DNA of 64,000 nucleotides from Aldrovandia affinis. Taxonomy: Eukaryota; Chordata; Actinopteri; Notacanthiformes; Halosauridae. Below the pieces are notes generated by a model. It ran no database searches. It was given only the letters and a program-made list of their open reading frames with translations, and was not told the origin of the DNA. The stretch is taken from positions 10,169,501-10,233,500 of the forward strand of contig JAINUG010000007.1 in NCBI GenBank assembly GCA_029706075.1. The letters are read 5' to 3'. Below, in pieces: positions 32,454-42,779 of the stretch (the first letter of the stretch is position 1; every line of letters begins with the position of its first letter). Both the position numbers and the translations under genes were made by a program.

Positions 32454-33484
32454 TTGACCATGCCAAAAGAGTTGAAAATAAAAGTTTTGAGTGAGGATTC
32501 AATTCATGTACTGGCAGAGGGATACAGTGAGTGTAAGGTTGCTTCTATCCTTCAAATTTCAAAGACGGTGGTTCAGAAGAACAAGGTCAAGCAGCAGACA
32601 TTGGGGACAACAAAGCTACAGACTGGCAGAGGGCAAAAACGACTCTCTACTGACCGGGATGACCGCCAACTCATTCGAATGTCACTCATCAACCGTAGGA
32701 TGACATCAAGTGACCTACAAAAAGAATGGCAAACGGCAGCTGTGGTGAAGTGCATGGCGAGGACGGTTTGAAACAGGCTCCTAGGGGCAGGGCTGAAGTC
32801 GTGCAAAGCTAGAAAAAAAGCCCTTCATCAATGAGAAGCAAAGAAGAGCCAGGCTGAGGTTTGCAAAAGACCACAAGGATTGGACCGTAGAGGACTGGAG
32901 TAAGGTCATCTTCTCTGATGAGTCCAATTTTAAGCTTTGCCCAACACCTGGTCGTCTAATGGTTAGACGGAGACCTGGAGAGGCCTACAAGCCAGTGTCT
33001 CGCACCCACTGTGAAATTTGGTGGAGGATCAGTGATGATCTGGGGGTGCCTCACCAAGGCTGGAATTGGGCAGATTTGTCTTTGTGAAGGACGCATGAAT
33101 CAAGTCACGTACAAGGTTGTCCTGGAAGAAAACCTGCTTTCTTCTGCTCTGGCAATGTTCCCCAACTCTGAGGATTGGGTTTTCCAGCAGGACAATGCTC
33201 CATGCCACACAGCCAGGTCAATCAAGGTGTGCATGGAGGACCACCAGATCAAGACCCTGTCATGGCCAGCCCAATCTCCAGACCTGAACCCCATTGAAAA
33301 CCTCTGGAATGTGATCAAGAGGAAGATGGATGGTCACAAGCCATCAAACAAAGCTGAGCTGCTTGAATTTTTGTGCCAGGAGTGGCATAAAGTCACCCAA
33401 CAGCAATATGAAAGACTGGTGGAGAGCATGCAAAGACGTATGAAAGCTGTGATTGCAAATCAAGGTTATTCCACCAAATATTGA
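32454..33484 (+). pseudogene. Tc1 (DD34E-type) transposase, frameshifted
   Basis: The N-terminal frame (32454-32771) has KELKIKVLSEDSIHVLAEGY and SDLQKEWQ, the paired-like DNA-binding region. A middle stretch at 32770-33010 holds stops and frame changes. The catalytic half (33011-33484) has GGGSVMIWGC, VFQQDNAPCHTARS (second D) and SPDLNPIENLWNVIKRKMDG (E), ending ANQGYSTKY. The catalytic residues visible are intact, but the reading frame is not, so it cannot make active enzyme. Confidence 0.85.
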
Positions 33485-33789
33485 TTTCTGAACTCTTCCG
33501 AAGTGAAAACATTAGTATTGTGTTGTTTAAAAATGTATATGAACTTGTTTTCTTTGCATTATTGAAGGTCTGAAAACACTGCATCTTTTTTTGTCATTTT
33601 GACCAGTTGTCATTTTCTGCAAATAAATGTTCTAAATGACAATATTTTTATTTGGAATTTGGGAGAAATGTTGTCAGTAGTTTATAGAATAAAACAAAAA
33701 TGTTCATTTTTACTCAAACACACCTATAAATAGTAAAACCAGAGAAACTGATCATTTTGCAGTGGTCTCAATTTTTTCCAGAGCTGTAT

Positions 33790-34690
33790 ATATAATGTTA
33801 TATACTGTAAATCGTTCTGCATAATGTTCCTAAACTCTTATTTTTGATTGAATTTTGTAAAATTGTATTTTATGCATTTGATCTTAACATTGAATAGCGT
33901 TTGCTGCCAGAGACCACACAAATACACCCATTCAGAAACCTATGCGCGAACACGCCGATTCTGAGACCTGGCGTTTGGCTGGCGCAAGGTTCTCCTGAAG
34001 AAGTCCTAGTGACTTTGAACCTGAACTGGATGCAAATTTATTTTGCAAATAAAAAAATGTCTTACACAACAAACACATGGAGTTAATCATTCATTAAGGG
34101 CTGCATTGAAGTGTACAATCTAACATCAAACATCCAAAAGGCATGTTAAGCATTTCAAATGTTTGGTCAATAACACAATGCTCCACTGATTGAAAGCTTG
34201 CCGTCTTTTACAAAGTACCACATCTTTAATGGGTGACGAATCACAAAGCAGTCCCTCTTTAAGGCTGTAGAACACATGCATTATGCTGCATTTTTTATTG
34301 CGCTCCAGATTCTCACAGCCAAATTCAGTCTAGATGGCCAAAATACACCTAACCTAACCTACCCCCATCCCCCATCCCCCATCCCCCCATCCCCCCATCA
34401 CCCTATCCCATCATCCCATTATCCCATTGCAGGGCAATGTTTAGTTGTAAGCTCCGGTGCAGAGTTGCATATAAAAGATGATACAGTCACTCCTCTAATG
34501 GGAAATGCAAAAGACAAGGACAGAGACCATTTTAACTAATTACTGTAATCAGACTATGACAACAGAGGGCCATAATCAATCTTAAATCCATATTTGAACT
34601 TGTTCAAGTGCCCAGTGCAAAGAAGGGGGAAATACAAGCACAAAGGCCTAATTCTTCATACTGATTGTAAATACTGCAGGCCCAGATCTT
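33790..34690. other. no gene; CCCCATC low-complexity run
   Basis: A C-rich CCCCATC repeat occupies about 34362-34425. No coding feature was found. Confidence 0.5.
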
Positions 34691-34699
34691 TAATGGCTA

Positions 34700-34948
34700 T
34701 CAGGGGCCCAGATTAGGGTAAAAATCATACTTGTCAAAAGGCAAGTATCTTAGAAAAGATACTTGTCCTTCCAAAAAGTTACTTGTCCTTGGTCTATTCA
34801 CCTTCCAATTTTCCTGTAAAGTGCAATCTCTGCTCTCTGAATCATATTTTTGCTGAGTTTTTAGCTGATCTTCTTTGGTTTTAGCCTTTTTAGTGGGGGA
34901 TGGACTTACACCCTCAATAAATCTCCACATCTTCGAAAATGTGATCAC
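34700..34948 (-). pseudogene. hAT-type transposase N-terminal fragment
   Basis: The minus-strand frame contains MWRFIEGVSPSPTKKAKTKE, then DQLKTQQKYDSESRDCTLQE and NWKVNRP. This pattern (SPTKKAK, then QKYDxxxR, then W...RP) is seen at the amino end of fish hAT-derived proteins such as the ZNF862-like group. The zinc finger and catalytic domain that should follow are absent, as the element is short. Confidence 0.5.
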
Positions 34949-35840
34949 TACGTCGTATGTAGCCCCAAGATAGACACGACGGTTAATGTTATTTCTTTTC
35001 TACACGGATATTTTTTTGACTTGCAGCATGTGCTCATGGAACTGTGCAGCGGTGAAGCTCTGACAGGTGCCCGCAGGTGGGGTTAGCGACTAGTGTTCTG
35101 ACTGTACAGTACATCATAAAGTACACTCTAGTCCGGACTCGAACGAGAGATTTTTCCATTCCCGACTAGAGTGTGGTACGGCAGCTAATGGAATAGCTAG
35201 CTAATATTCCTAGATTTAACTGAGCAGGGATGTGGGAATGATTTGTGCTTGGACTGTAGGACGGAGATGAGAAATCACTGTAGGAAAATCACAGCGACTC
35301 TTCAGCCTGGCAGCTTCAGTTCAGCTCACTGAACTGAATATAGACAGTAACTAGCTAGCTAGTGTTCACGGACATTGCTTGCTAATTCAAGGCTTGGTAA
35401 GTGATCAATTGCATGATCACTTACTAAGCCTTGTGTTAGCAAGCAACTAGCAACAACAGATAGCGTTCACAGACATTGGATATCGATAACGTTAGCTATC
35501 TAACTAACTAGCTGGTTCTCGCTGTTGTGTCTATGTGCCGCGATCCGCAAACTTACTTGACTGCTGCAGAGTCTGGCACAGCAACAACAAACGCGGTGAA
35601 CACAGACTGCATGCCAGTAACAATGTGCCACTTTTCCCATTTGGAACTTCGGAAATATTTTTACATGACGTGTTTGTTACAATGTGAGTGTAAAACAGAA
35701 ATAGTTCGTTAGCTAATTTAAAGAATAATAAAATCCTAAATTCACAGTCGTCAGCAGGACAATCACTTGGAAATCGAAGGTCGTCCTTCTTAATCTTTAG
35801 TAATCTGAGACAATAGGACGACTGCTAATCTGGGACCCTG
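34701..35840 (-). mobile_element. hAT-like element with 16-bp inverted ends
   Basis: The left end CAGGGGCCCAGATTAG pairs with the right end CTAATCTGGGACCCTG (35825-35840), one mismatch apart, and GGCTAT lies directly outside both ends (34695-34700 and 35841-35846). CAGGG ends fit hAT, whose target duplication is normally 8 bp; six are visible. Motifs of ACTTGTCCTT type occur near the left end. A transposase-like N-terminal fragment is on the minus strand. Confidence 0.65.
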
Positions 35841-35849
35841 GGCTATAGG

Positions 35850-36570
35850 AACAATGCAGACCAACACAAGTGCTTTGTGCTACATGCCCATGCCTTTCTG
35901 GTTTCTCACCAAAATATGACACCTATGACAACATTTGATACCTTATTCACTCTCATATCTTAAGTTTTAAGGAAGTTATGGTAATTTTTACACTCGGAAA
36001 TTTGCATATTGTCCCCTATTGTTTTTCAATTATCTTGAAACAAAAGCTGTGATTCAATAACATAAATGCCCATAACTTTCTTAAAAATAAAGATAATTGC
36101 ATGACACTTTCAGCAATTACAGATTGAAACATTCTAAAAAAGATATGATATATCTTAATTTGAATTATCTGAAATTACATGACAATCAATTAATCACATA
36201 ATTACATGTTGCGCGACAGGCAAAAACCACGGCAGGCAGTGAGCGTTTGGGCAGACATCTCACATTCCGGGTAAAAAATATCGCATTTCGCATCATCAGA
36301 TTTCAATGAAATTTCACCAGAAACAAGATCAAATGTTAAATGAACGTCCATATACCTTTTACTTCGTCCTGAACTTGCAATCTATGATTTCGAAAGCACT
36401 AAACATGAGTCTGACTCTGAAATGTAGCGTATGACCAAACCGAGCAATGTTTCATCAAATTTCGAAAACAAGGAGAATCAAATTTTCAATTACGTTATCG
36501 CAGACGTATGGTGTGAAAAAAACGACAACCAAAGAAAAGCGTGCATTTTTGGGGGACTTCCCATAGTCTG
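35850..36570. other. no gene seen
   Basis: AT-rich sequence. A 66-codon frame at 36431-36631 has no recognised features. Confidence 0.5.
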
Positions 36571-36572
36571 TT

Positions 36573-36881
36573 TTATCGCTCGCACAGGGACACAGGCATA
36601 TCTAGACCGCCGCTGCGCACGGGCATTGTAACGTCCCTATGATAAGCGTCATCACATACTTTAACGTTAAATGAGTTCACATGGCAGGGTTGAACGCAAA
36701 GCTGGTAGTGCTGGTACAGGCCACACAACTTCTCCATCGGTCTACCGTTGATATCTCCGTCTCGGTTCAGGGGAAGCTTTTCTTTATAGCTGGGTCTGCA
36801 GATACTTAAGCCTTGCACAACGACAGCGTCCAACCTGACCTCCGCCATATTGGCCTCGAATACAGAGAAATAAAACACCAC
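36573..36881 (-). CDS. candidate exon, unknown protein
   Basis: An ATG in GCCAATATGGCGG context (36848) opens MAEVRLDAVVVQGLSICRPS, then YKEKLPLNRDGDINGRPMEK and LCGLYQHYQLC. A possible donor AAA/GTATGT lies near 36659. Upstream on the minus strand is a pyrimidine-rich stretch ending TTTCTCTGTATTCGAG, a plausible acceptor. I do not recognise the protein. It could be an early exon of a minus-strand gene starting near 37.3-37.8 kb, or a chance frame. Confidence 0.3.
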   Translation of the reverse strand: MVFYFSVFEANMAEVRLDAVVVQGLSICRPSYKEKLPLNRDGDINGRPMEKLCGLYQHYQLCVQPCHVNSFNVKVCDDAYHRDVTMPVRSGGLDMPVSLCER

Positions 36882-37261
36882 TAGAAAGAGGGGGAAATCC
36901 GAGATTTAGAGAACGAGCCATCTCTTGGCTAAATTTCATTCAAGTACATGTAGTCGTGCGTCGCACACGAACTGACACGGAGCTATGATCTCAAAGCCAT
37001 TGTGTTAGCTAGCTATTTGAATCAATAGGCATAACAGTTAGCGTTAGCTATAACCAGAATGTTTTCACAAAAACGGTTTCAGCTTAGGTTAGCTAGCTTT
37101 CTCTAGCGACAGAGTTTGAAGGTGCCTTCTTTCCAGTCGATGTGGAGCGAGTTATACAGTTCCACAGCATACAAAAAAGCCAATCTAATACAATAGTAGA
37201 TATTCGCACATCCCCTCGGTAGCTAATGCTAACGCTGAACACTCAGCTAGGCCTCGACCCC

Positions 37262-37760
37262 CCCCTTACCTCCCCCTGGCAGACAGGTCAACTGACACAG
37301 GCGCTCGCCACAGCGGTAACTAGGCTAGGCTAGCTAACTATTCGCTACTACAACCGGCTACGCATAAAAGTCACAGCTAACGAAATATTTTACACTGTAC
37401 ATCAGTGTAAGTTACACCAATACAAAGCATAACCATTGGCATTACACACCCAAAGCCCATTGTCATGGTCATTACGACCAGAAAGCTGTAATGTAGCAAA
37501 CATTAGCTAAACACAATAGCCACAGTTTACCTGACATACCCGTCACACACTGTACAGCCTCCTCCGCATACAACCAAACATCGGGTATTAAGGTTATCAC
37601 TTACAAACATTCACATAATCTGAAACACAGTCAATCATAGATTAAAAGTATCTAGTTGCGTTCAACCTTGTGTTTACCTGTCGTCATGACTTTTAGCTTT
37701 TCCAGGCTTGGCGAAACCTGGAAGAGCTGGTCCCAGTTTATCTGGGCAGACACTAGCATG
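37262..37760 (-). promoter_or_regulatory. possible minus-strand promoter with alternative first exons
   Basis: On the minus strand three donor-like sites occur close together: GGGGGAG/GTAAGG (about 37268), TATGTCAG/GTAAAC (about 37531) and GACGACAG/GTAAAC (about 37677). The surrounding sequence has more CpG than its neighbours. The nearest intact minus-strand gene downstream is siah1, whose orthologues have noncoding first exons well upstream of the single coding exon. The link is inferred. Confidence 0.3.
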
Positions 37761-38139
37761 CAGGCTAACTATCTGTAGAAATACAAACCAAAGCGATTGC
37801 TTTTTTATATATATATTCCAGGAAGATTTCAACTAGGATCTTACACCTTACCTCAGAAGAGAGTATTTCTTATGTATTTTGCTTATCTACGAGAAATAAT
37901 CCACCAGGGGCTCCAGTATTTGTATCCTTTAGCCAGCAGGGTTTTCTTTTTCTTTTTCCACATTGACGCCGGTCTCGGGCTCGCGCGCTGACTGTTGTTT
38001 AAATACTTTTAGGTTGGAGCGCGCGCGCTTAAACAAAAACACCCAACACGTCGCTATCCATGAGATATCTACACCGCTGTCATGAACGCACGTCTTCTTG
38101 TCAGGTAGACGAAGCTTGGACACAAAATGTCAGACTAGG

Positions 38140-38222
38140 GATGTCACGGTATTAGCTTGTGACGGTATGATAACCATCCTGACAAATACCGTGGTATATC
38201 GTGGTATCAATTATATAAATCC
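38140..38222. repeat. hAT-type MITE fragment (ACGGTATT-rich)
   Basis: GGGATGTCACGGTATTAGC followed by ACCGTGGTATATCGTGGTAT is a familiar fish repeat pattern. A related fragment is at 62068-62160 (GGGGTGTGACAGTATACC). Confidence 0.45.
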
Positions 38223-38238
38223 ATTCAAGTATTAGCAT

Positions 38239-40259
38239 GTGTATATGGGCCATTCTACCGAATTGGTTCAAAGTCAGGTTGGAAATATTTTGAAATTTTG
38301 TATGTTTTATTCCCAAAACTTTGTCCGTATATATATTGTACCATATCTAAAGTACATATATCTAGTAAAAGTACCGTCAATTTTTATATTGTATTTTCAG
38401 ACTCTTTTGGAATGTTTTTCCTCTCCCAGATATTGTCACTACCGAAACATAGTAATACACTATAGTAAAAAAGTATTATATGAATCTGTTAAGATTGTGT
38501 TTCCTTCCCTTCTCTAAAGAGTATTTTTATAAATTTTTCTTGAAGGTTTTCACAATTAAATCAATAAAAATGACATTTTTACCAAATTTCAAAGTTCAAT
38601 TTATACAATTCATCAAAATCTAAATGCAATCTTTCTCTGTAAAATGCATAACACTGATCATATTGATTTCAGAGTTAATGATTGATTAAATTGAACATAC
38701 ATTTAACCAATCAGTATCATAACATTTTAGTTTATAACTCAATATACTTTATTTTTTACAAAACACCCAGTGTTTCGGTAGTGACCACAGTATTTTGTTT
38801 GCAAGGTTGTATCATATTCCCTCAACCTTATTGCTTAATCTTAACTCATAACATGCCTTATGTTGGGAATATTACAAACACAAATGTTTTGTGGTCAATA
38901 AAATAATTTTATTTTTGAAGACATAACAATTGTTCATCCATAACCATTTAAAGTACAAACATGACTTATCAATGGAAAATAATTACCCAAGTGGGTTCAG
39001 TAAAAGAGAAGAAGAAGAAAACATTGACAAATAACATTGATATTATGCTGTTGCTGTCAGGCTTCTGAACGCTAACTAATGTATCCTCGAAAGGTCTGTA
39101 ACAAATAGATTCCGCTAGCCGCGATGCTAATTTTCTCTATGTTAAACTCAATTGACTTATGCTAAAAATGTTAGCGATCTAAAAGTCCGCTATTTTTTGC
39201 TTTTTGGGGTCTTTCAGGATGGACGGGAGGTCCCTCCAAGGAAATGGTGAGGGAAATACTGAAAATAGATGATTGAACATTCCATTTTGCTTGCATAACT
39301 AAAGCACATGGCTAGCAAACAGCTTTGAAAACATATTTTGCATAAAACCCCAAAAAGTTTACTTTATTGAAGAGAATATGTGTTCCATTCTTAAAATTGC
39401 ACACTGATTTTAAGACTTTGGAACACATCTATTTCAAAATGATGGGATTTAACTACTTACCATTACATTTTGTCACTACCGAAACTCTACCATAGGTTTC
39501 GGTAGTGACGGTTTCGGTAGTGACAATTCTAGCTAACTTTGAGCATACTGTAACTAAAGAATGCTAGCAAGCACATGGCTAGCATACACGTCTTTGAAGA
39601 GGTGTACACACATAAAAACATAATATTTTGCATAAAACCCCCAAAAGCTGACTTAATTGAAGAAAATATGTGTTCGGTGGTGACAATTCTTAAAGTTACA
39701 CACCGATTTTCAGACTTTGGAACACAAAGTATGGGATTTAGCTACTTACCATGCAGCCATGAGGGACAGGGAGGCAGTGTCACTGCCTGGTCAAAAATGC
39801 AGGGGTGTGGCTAAAAACCAAGCTCAGCCAATGGCCTAAAACTATGGGGTTTTGGTAGTGACATGAAAACGGGGGACAAGATTTTTTTAGTAGTTTTTTA
39901 ATTAAAAAATTAAACCCACAATAAATCGAAATCTTTCAACTTCTGTTTAAACTTAATCATAAAAATCTTTGAAATTACACAATTGAACAAAATCTAAAAC
40001 ATGTTTTAAGTGTTATTTACATACATTTAAATTTAGGGGTCAGGGTTTGGGACAACTACTTCCCAATAGAAAGTACCCTATAAATGATGTTTTTTTTAAA
40101 TTTAGCTTATCACTATCTCATTTAATGCCTTGGGTTTAAATAGATCATAACATATTCTTAGTAAATATCTATGTCTGAATACTTAATTGTTTTGTTAAAT
40201 AGTTTTTCTTGTTGTGGGACCGCACTTTGAACTAATTCGGTAGAATGCCCCATATACAC
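38239..40259. mobile_element. DNA element with 36-bp inverted ends and a repeated 14-bp motif
   Basis: The ends GTGTATATGGGCCATTCTAC CGAATTGGTTCAAAGT (38239-38274) and its inverse at 40224-40259 differ at two positions. Inside are seven copies of GTTTCGGTAGTGAC in both orientations: 38435, 38772, 39472, 39496, 39511, 39672 and 39849. The ends share the core CTACCGAA with the motif. A segment of about 265 bp is duplicated in tandem (about 39301-39465 and 39568-39752, around TTGCATAAAACCCC). No transposase was found. The superfamily is unknown to me. Confidence 0.65.
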
Positions 40260-40394
40260 CCACCTCTGCATTCACGTGCACCAATGTTTACTGATTATTA
40301 TTATTAAATACAAGAATGTTAGCTCTTCGGTGTTAATGACTTCTAAAAAATTGTATAAAAGGGTCCGGTGCCTTTTCTGTCCCCAGGAAATATC

Positions 40395-40650
40395 TCTTCA
40401 TATTACATTTACATTTACATTTTAAGCATTTAGCAGACGCTCTTATCCAGAGCGACTTACAAGATGTGCATTAATACATGGTAGGAGCAATCATAGTTTG
40501 CGCACGAGATCGTTGTAGGCAGCTACATACCATACCTGTAACACTGGGAAGGAAAATGTTTTTTTAAATGAGTAGGCAGGGATACATATACAAGAAGTGT
40601 TGAGCAAGTAGGCAGTGGAGAAGACAATTGGGTAGATGTACATATTCATA
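40395..40650 (-). mobile_element. L2 LINE 3' end with UnaL2-type tail, minus strand
   Basis: On the minus strand the tail has CGCTCTGGATAAGAGCG (about 40440-40456), TCTGCTAAATGC and then ATGTAAATGTAAATGTAA. Upstream sequence matches the 3' untranslated region of the copy ending at 24222. No coding part is left. Confidence 0.8.
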
Positions 40651-41332
40651 TTTTCGGTAAATTGTGGATTCCAAAGGGCTTTAATTATATGTATTTTTTT
40701 ACCATAAACACCAAAATATGGATCTCAAAGGAATCTTGTGCATTTTGACCACTTTGTTTTCAGTAGATGTAAGCGCTTTTGCCATGTCCCCAAGTGCTAT
40801 CTAGTAACTTCTACAAGAAATATCAACCATAAAATATTCAAAATCGTTCCTCATTATTTTATAGTCTTAGTTAAAATATTTCTCATCATAAATGTTTTTT
40901 TTATAATTAGTGTATTTATTATTATTATTTTATTTAGGATTTTCCCTGAAATCAGGTTCCACCCTGTTAGTTGTAGTAGGTCTTTAAAAAACAGCCTATT
41001 CCTACAATTACATCACGTTCAGAAATTTACATCAATATTTTTGGTGGGAAAACAAAGGTGCAAAGTTAAGTACACTTGGTTTTAGCTATTTTTTTAAGTT
41101 TCATGATGTTCATCTGTTTGTCCTACTCTTACATTTCCAACCTGTTAGGCTAAGTTAGAGAAAGTTAATCAAATTTTATAATTTCAAAACATGTTTGATA
41201 TAAAAGTTTAAATCCTCTTCATGTGTTCACCATCATGCTAGCTCAATCTTCATCACTCAAGGAGCTATGGCTAACTTAGGCCCAAAATGTCCACCCTGTA
41301 AAGTTCCACCCTGTGAGGTATATGAACCTAAC

Positions 41333-41873
41333 TGTTACGTCTCCGCCCCGTCCTGTCCACCTCCCTTGTGTTTCCTGCCAGTTCTTTCCTTGCGTGCCAT
41401 GTCTTGTTTCGCGTTCACCCTGTGTTATGTGTCTTGCGGGGCGCGGCCGCCGCCGCTTCGCATTCTGTCTTGTGTTCCCTCGTTATGTTTTCAGCCTGTC
41501 ACAAACCATTCCCTTGCACATTCTGCACGCTGTTCCAATTTAGTTATTTCACCCTGCCTATTTATGTTCAGCACGCACTCACTCTAGTGCCGATCCGTAC
41601 TTGTTTCTCTCGTATCCCTCTCGTTCGTTTCCCTAGCCTGTCAGCCTTGCCTGTTCGTTCTCTGTCTGTTTTATTTTCGGTTTGTTCGCTTGTTAGCTTA
41701 ACTTGTTCTCTAGTTTTGTAGCCACCGGCTAACTTTGTTTTTGCCAGTGTTTTGACGGTGTTCTCCGTCACCTTTTGTTTATTCCGTGCATTAAACGCCT
41801 CCTGTGTGGAGCGCAAATCCATCACGTTTCGAGTCTGCATTTGGGTCCAGGTCTGCATTCACTCATCGTAACA
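41333..41873 (+). repeat. 5' LTR of the plus-strand gypsy element
   Basis: Starts TGTTACG and ends CGTAACA. It has the TATA-like CTATTTATG at about 41558 and, about 30 bp on, GCCGATCCGT at 41589-41598, which is complementary to the site after the LTR. ATTAAACG near 41790 may serve as poly(A) signal. It contains a short GCGGCCGCCGCCG-type expansion absent from the 3' LTR. Confidence 0.93.
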
Positions 41874-41875
41874 GA

Positions 41876-41885
41876 ACGGATCGGC
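41876..41885 (+). promoter_or_regulatory. putative self-priming primer-binding site
   Basis: ACGGATCGGC, two bases after the 5' LTR and four before the gag ATG, is the exact reverse complement of GCCGATCCGT at 41589-41598 in the LTR. It does not begin with the TGG typical of tRNA-primed elements. Confidence 0.6.
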
Positions 41886-41889
41886 CATT

Positions 41890-42770
41890 ATGGACCCAGC
41901 GGACTCGGCTGCGCTCCAATATCTACTTGCCTGCCAAGAGACTCGCATCAACCAGCAGGAGCAACGCATAAGGGGGACGATGGAGGCACTGAGGGATCTG
42001 AACTGCCATATCTCCCAGTTGGGGGAACAGATGTCCCAGCTCCGCACCAGCGTTCCTCTTCCTGCGCAGACAGCTTCTTCCAACCCCCCTGCGCCAACTC
42101 TACCTGCCAGCCTGCCGGTTGGGCAATCCAGGGAACCCCGCATTCCCCACCCGGATCGCTACTATGGCGATTTGGGGAACTGCAAGGGGTTCCTGATGCA
42201 GTGCGACCTCATTTTTAAACACAACCCTCCTCCTACTGCTCTGATCAGGCGAAGATCGCCTTTATCATGGGCTGCCTTGGGGAGGGCGCTGGATTGGGCC
42301 ACTGCCATCTGGGACAGTCAGCTCCCAGCCAGCTCCCAGTACTCCGTGTTTGTCACGGAGATAAGAAGGGTCTTCGATCACCCGGTGGGTGGAAGAGATG
42401 CCTCCCAACGCCTGTTCCATCTCCGCCAGGGGACCGCAGTGTGGCGGAGCACGCGGTGGAGTTCAGGACCCTGGCTGCGGAATCAGGATGGAACGACGCG
42501 TCGCTTCAAGGGGCCTTCCGTGAACGGGTTAGGAGAGATGGTGAAGGACGAGCTGGCTACGAGGACTACCCTGACTCCTCGACGCCCTGGTTTCCTCGCC
42601 ATCAGGGTCGACAACCGCTTATGGAGGCGTCGGAGGAGAAGACCGGTCGCCTCACCTCGACAAGCTCTTTTCCTCCTCCTCATCCTGATCCCTCTTTCCG
42701 ACCACCAAGCAACAATCCGTCCCGGGGCTAGTAGCTGAAGAGCCCATGCAGCTGGGCGTACTGGTGAGCC
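41890..42770 (+). pseudogene. gypsy gag, frameshifted, zinc knuckle missing
   Basis: The ATG at 41890 opens MDPADSAALQYLLACQETRI followed by QLGEQMSQLR, the coiled N-terminal part. The capsid region is spread over two frames (HPDRYYGDLGNCKGFLMQCD; RRVFDHPVGGRDASQRLFHL). Toward the end EEPMQLG is followed directly by protease-side sequence. The CxxCxxxGHxxxxC knuckle, which follows MQLGR in the related element at 56-61 kb, is absent, so a short deletion near 42755 is likely. Confidence 0.8.
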
Positions 42771-42779
42771 ACACCGTGT

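Larger units (their letters stand above)
31249..33788 (+). mobile_element. Tc1-like transposon interrupted by an L2 insertion
   Basis: The inverted ends are TACAGCTCTGGAAAAAATTG (31249) and CAATTTTTTCCAGAGCTGTA (33769-33788), each flanked by TATA repeats as expected for TA target sites. The transposase gene is on the plus strand but broken (see 32454-33484). Between about 31507 and 32437 a separate L2 LINE with TGTAA tail has inserted. Without the insertion the element would be about 1.6 kb, the usual Tc1 length. Confidence 0.88.

Noticed and set aside
35527..35712. 61-codon frame inside the 34.7-35.8 kb hAT
   Set aside because: No resemblance to a transposase segment, and on the opposite strand to the recognised fragment.
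41568..41858. 96-codon minus-strand frame in the gypsy LTR
   Set aside because: It lies entirely inside the LTR, antisense, with low-complexity composition.
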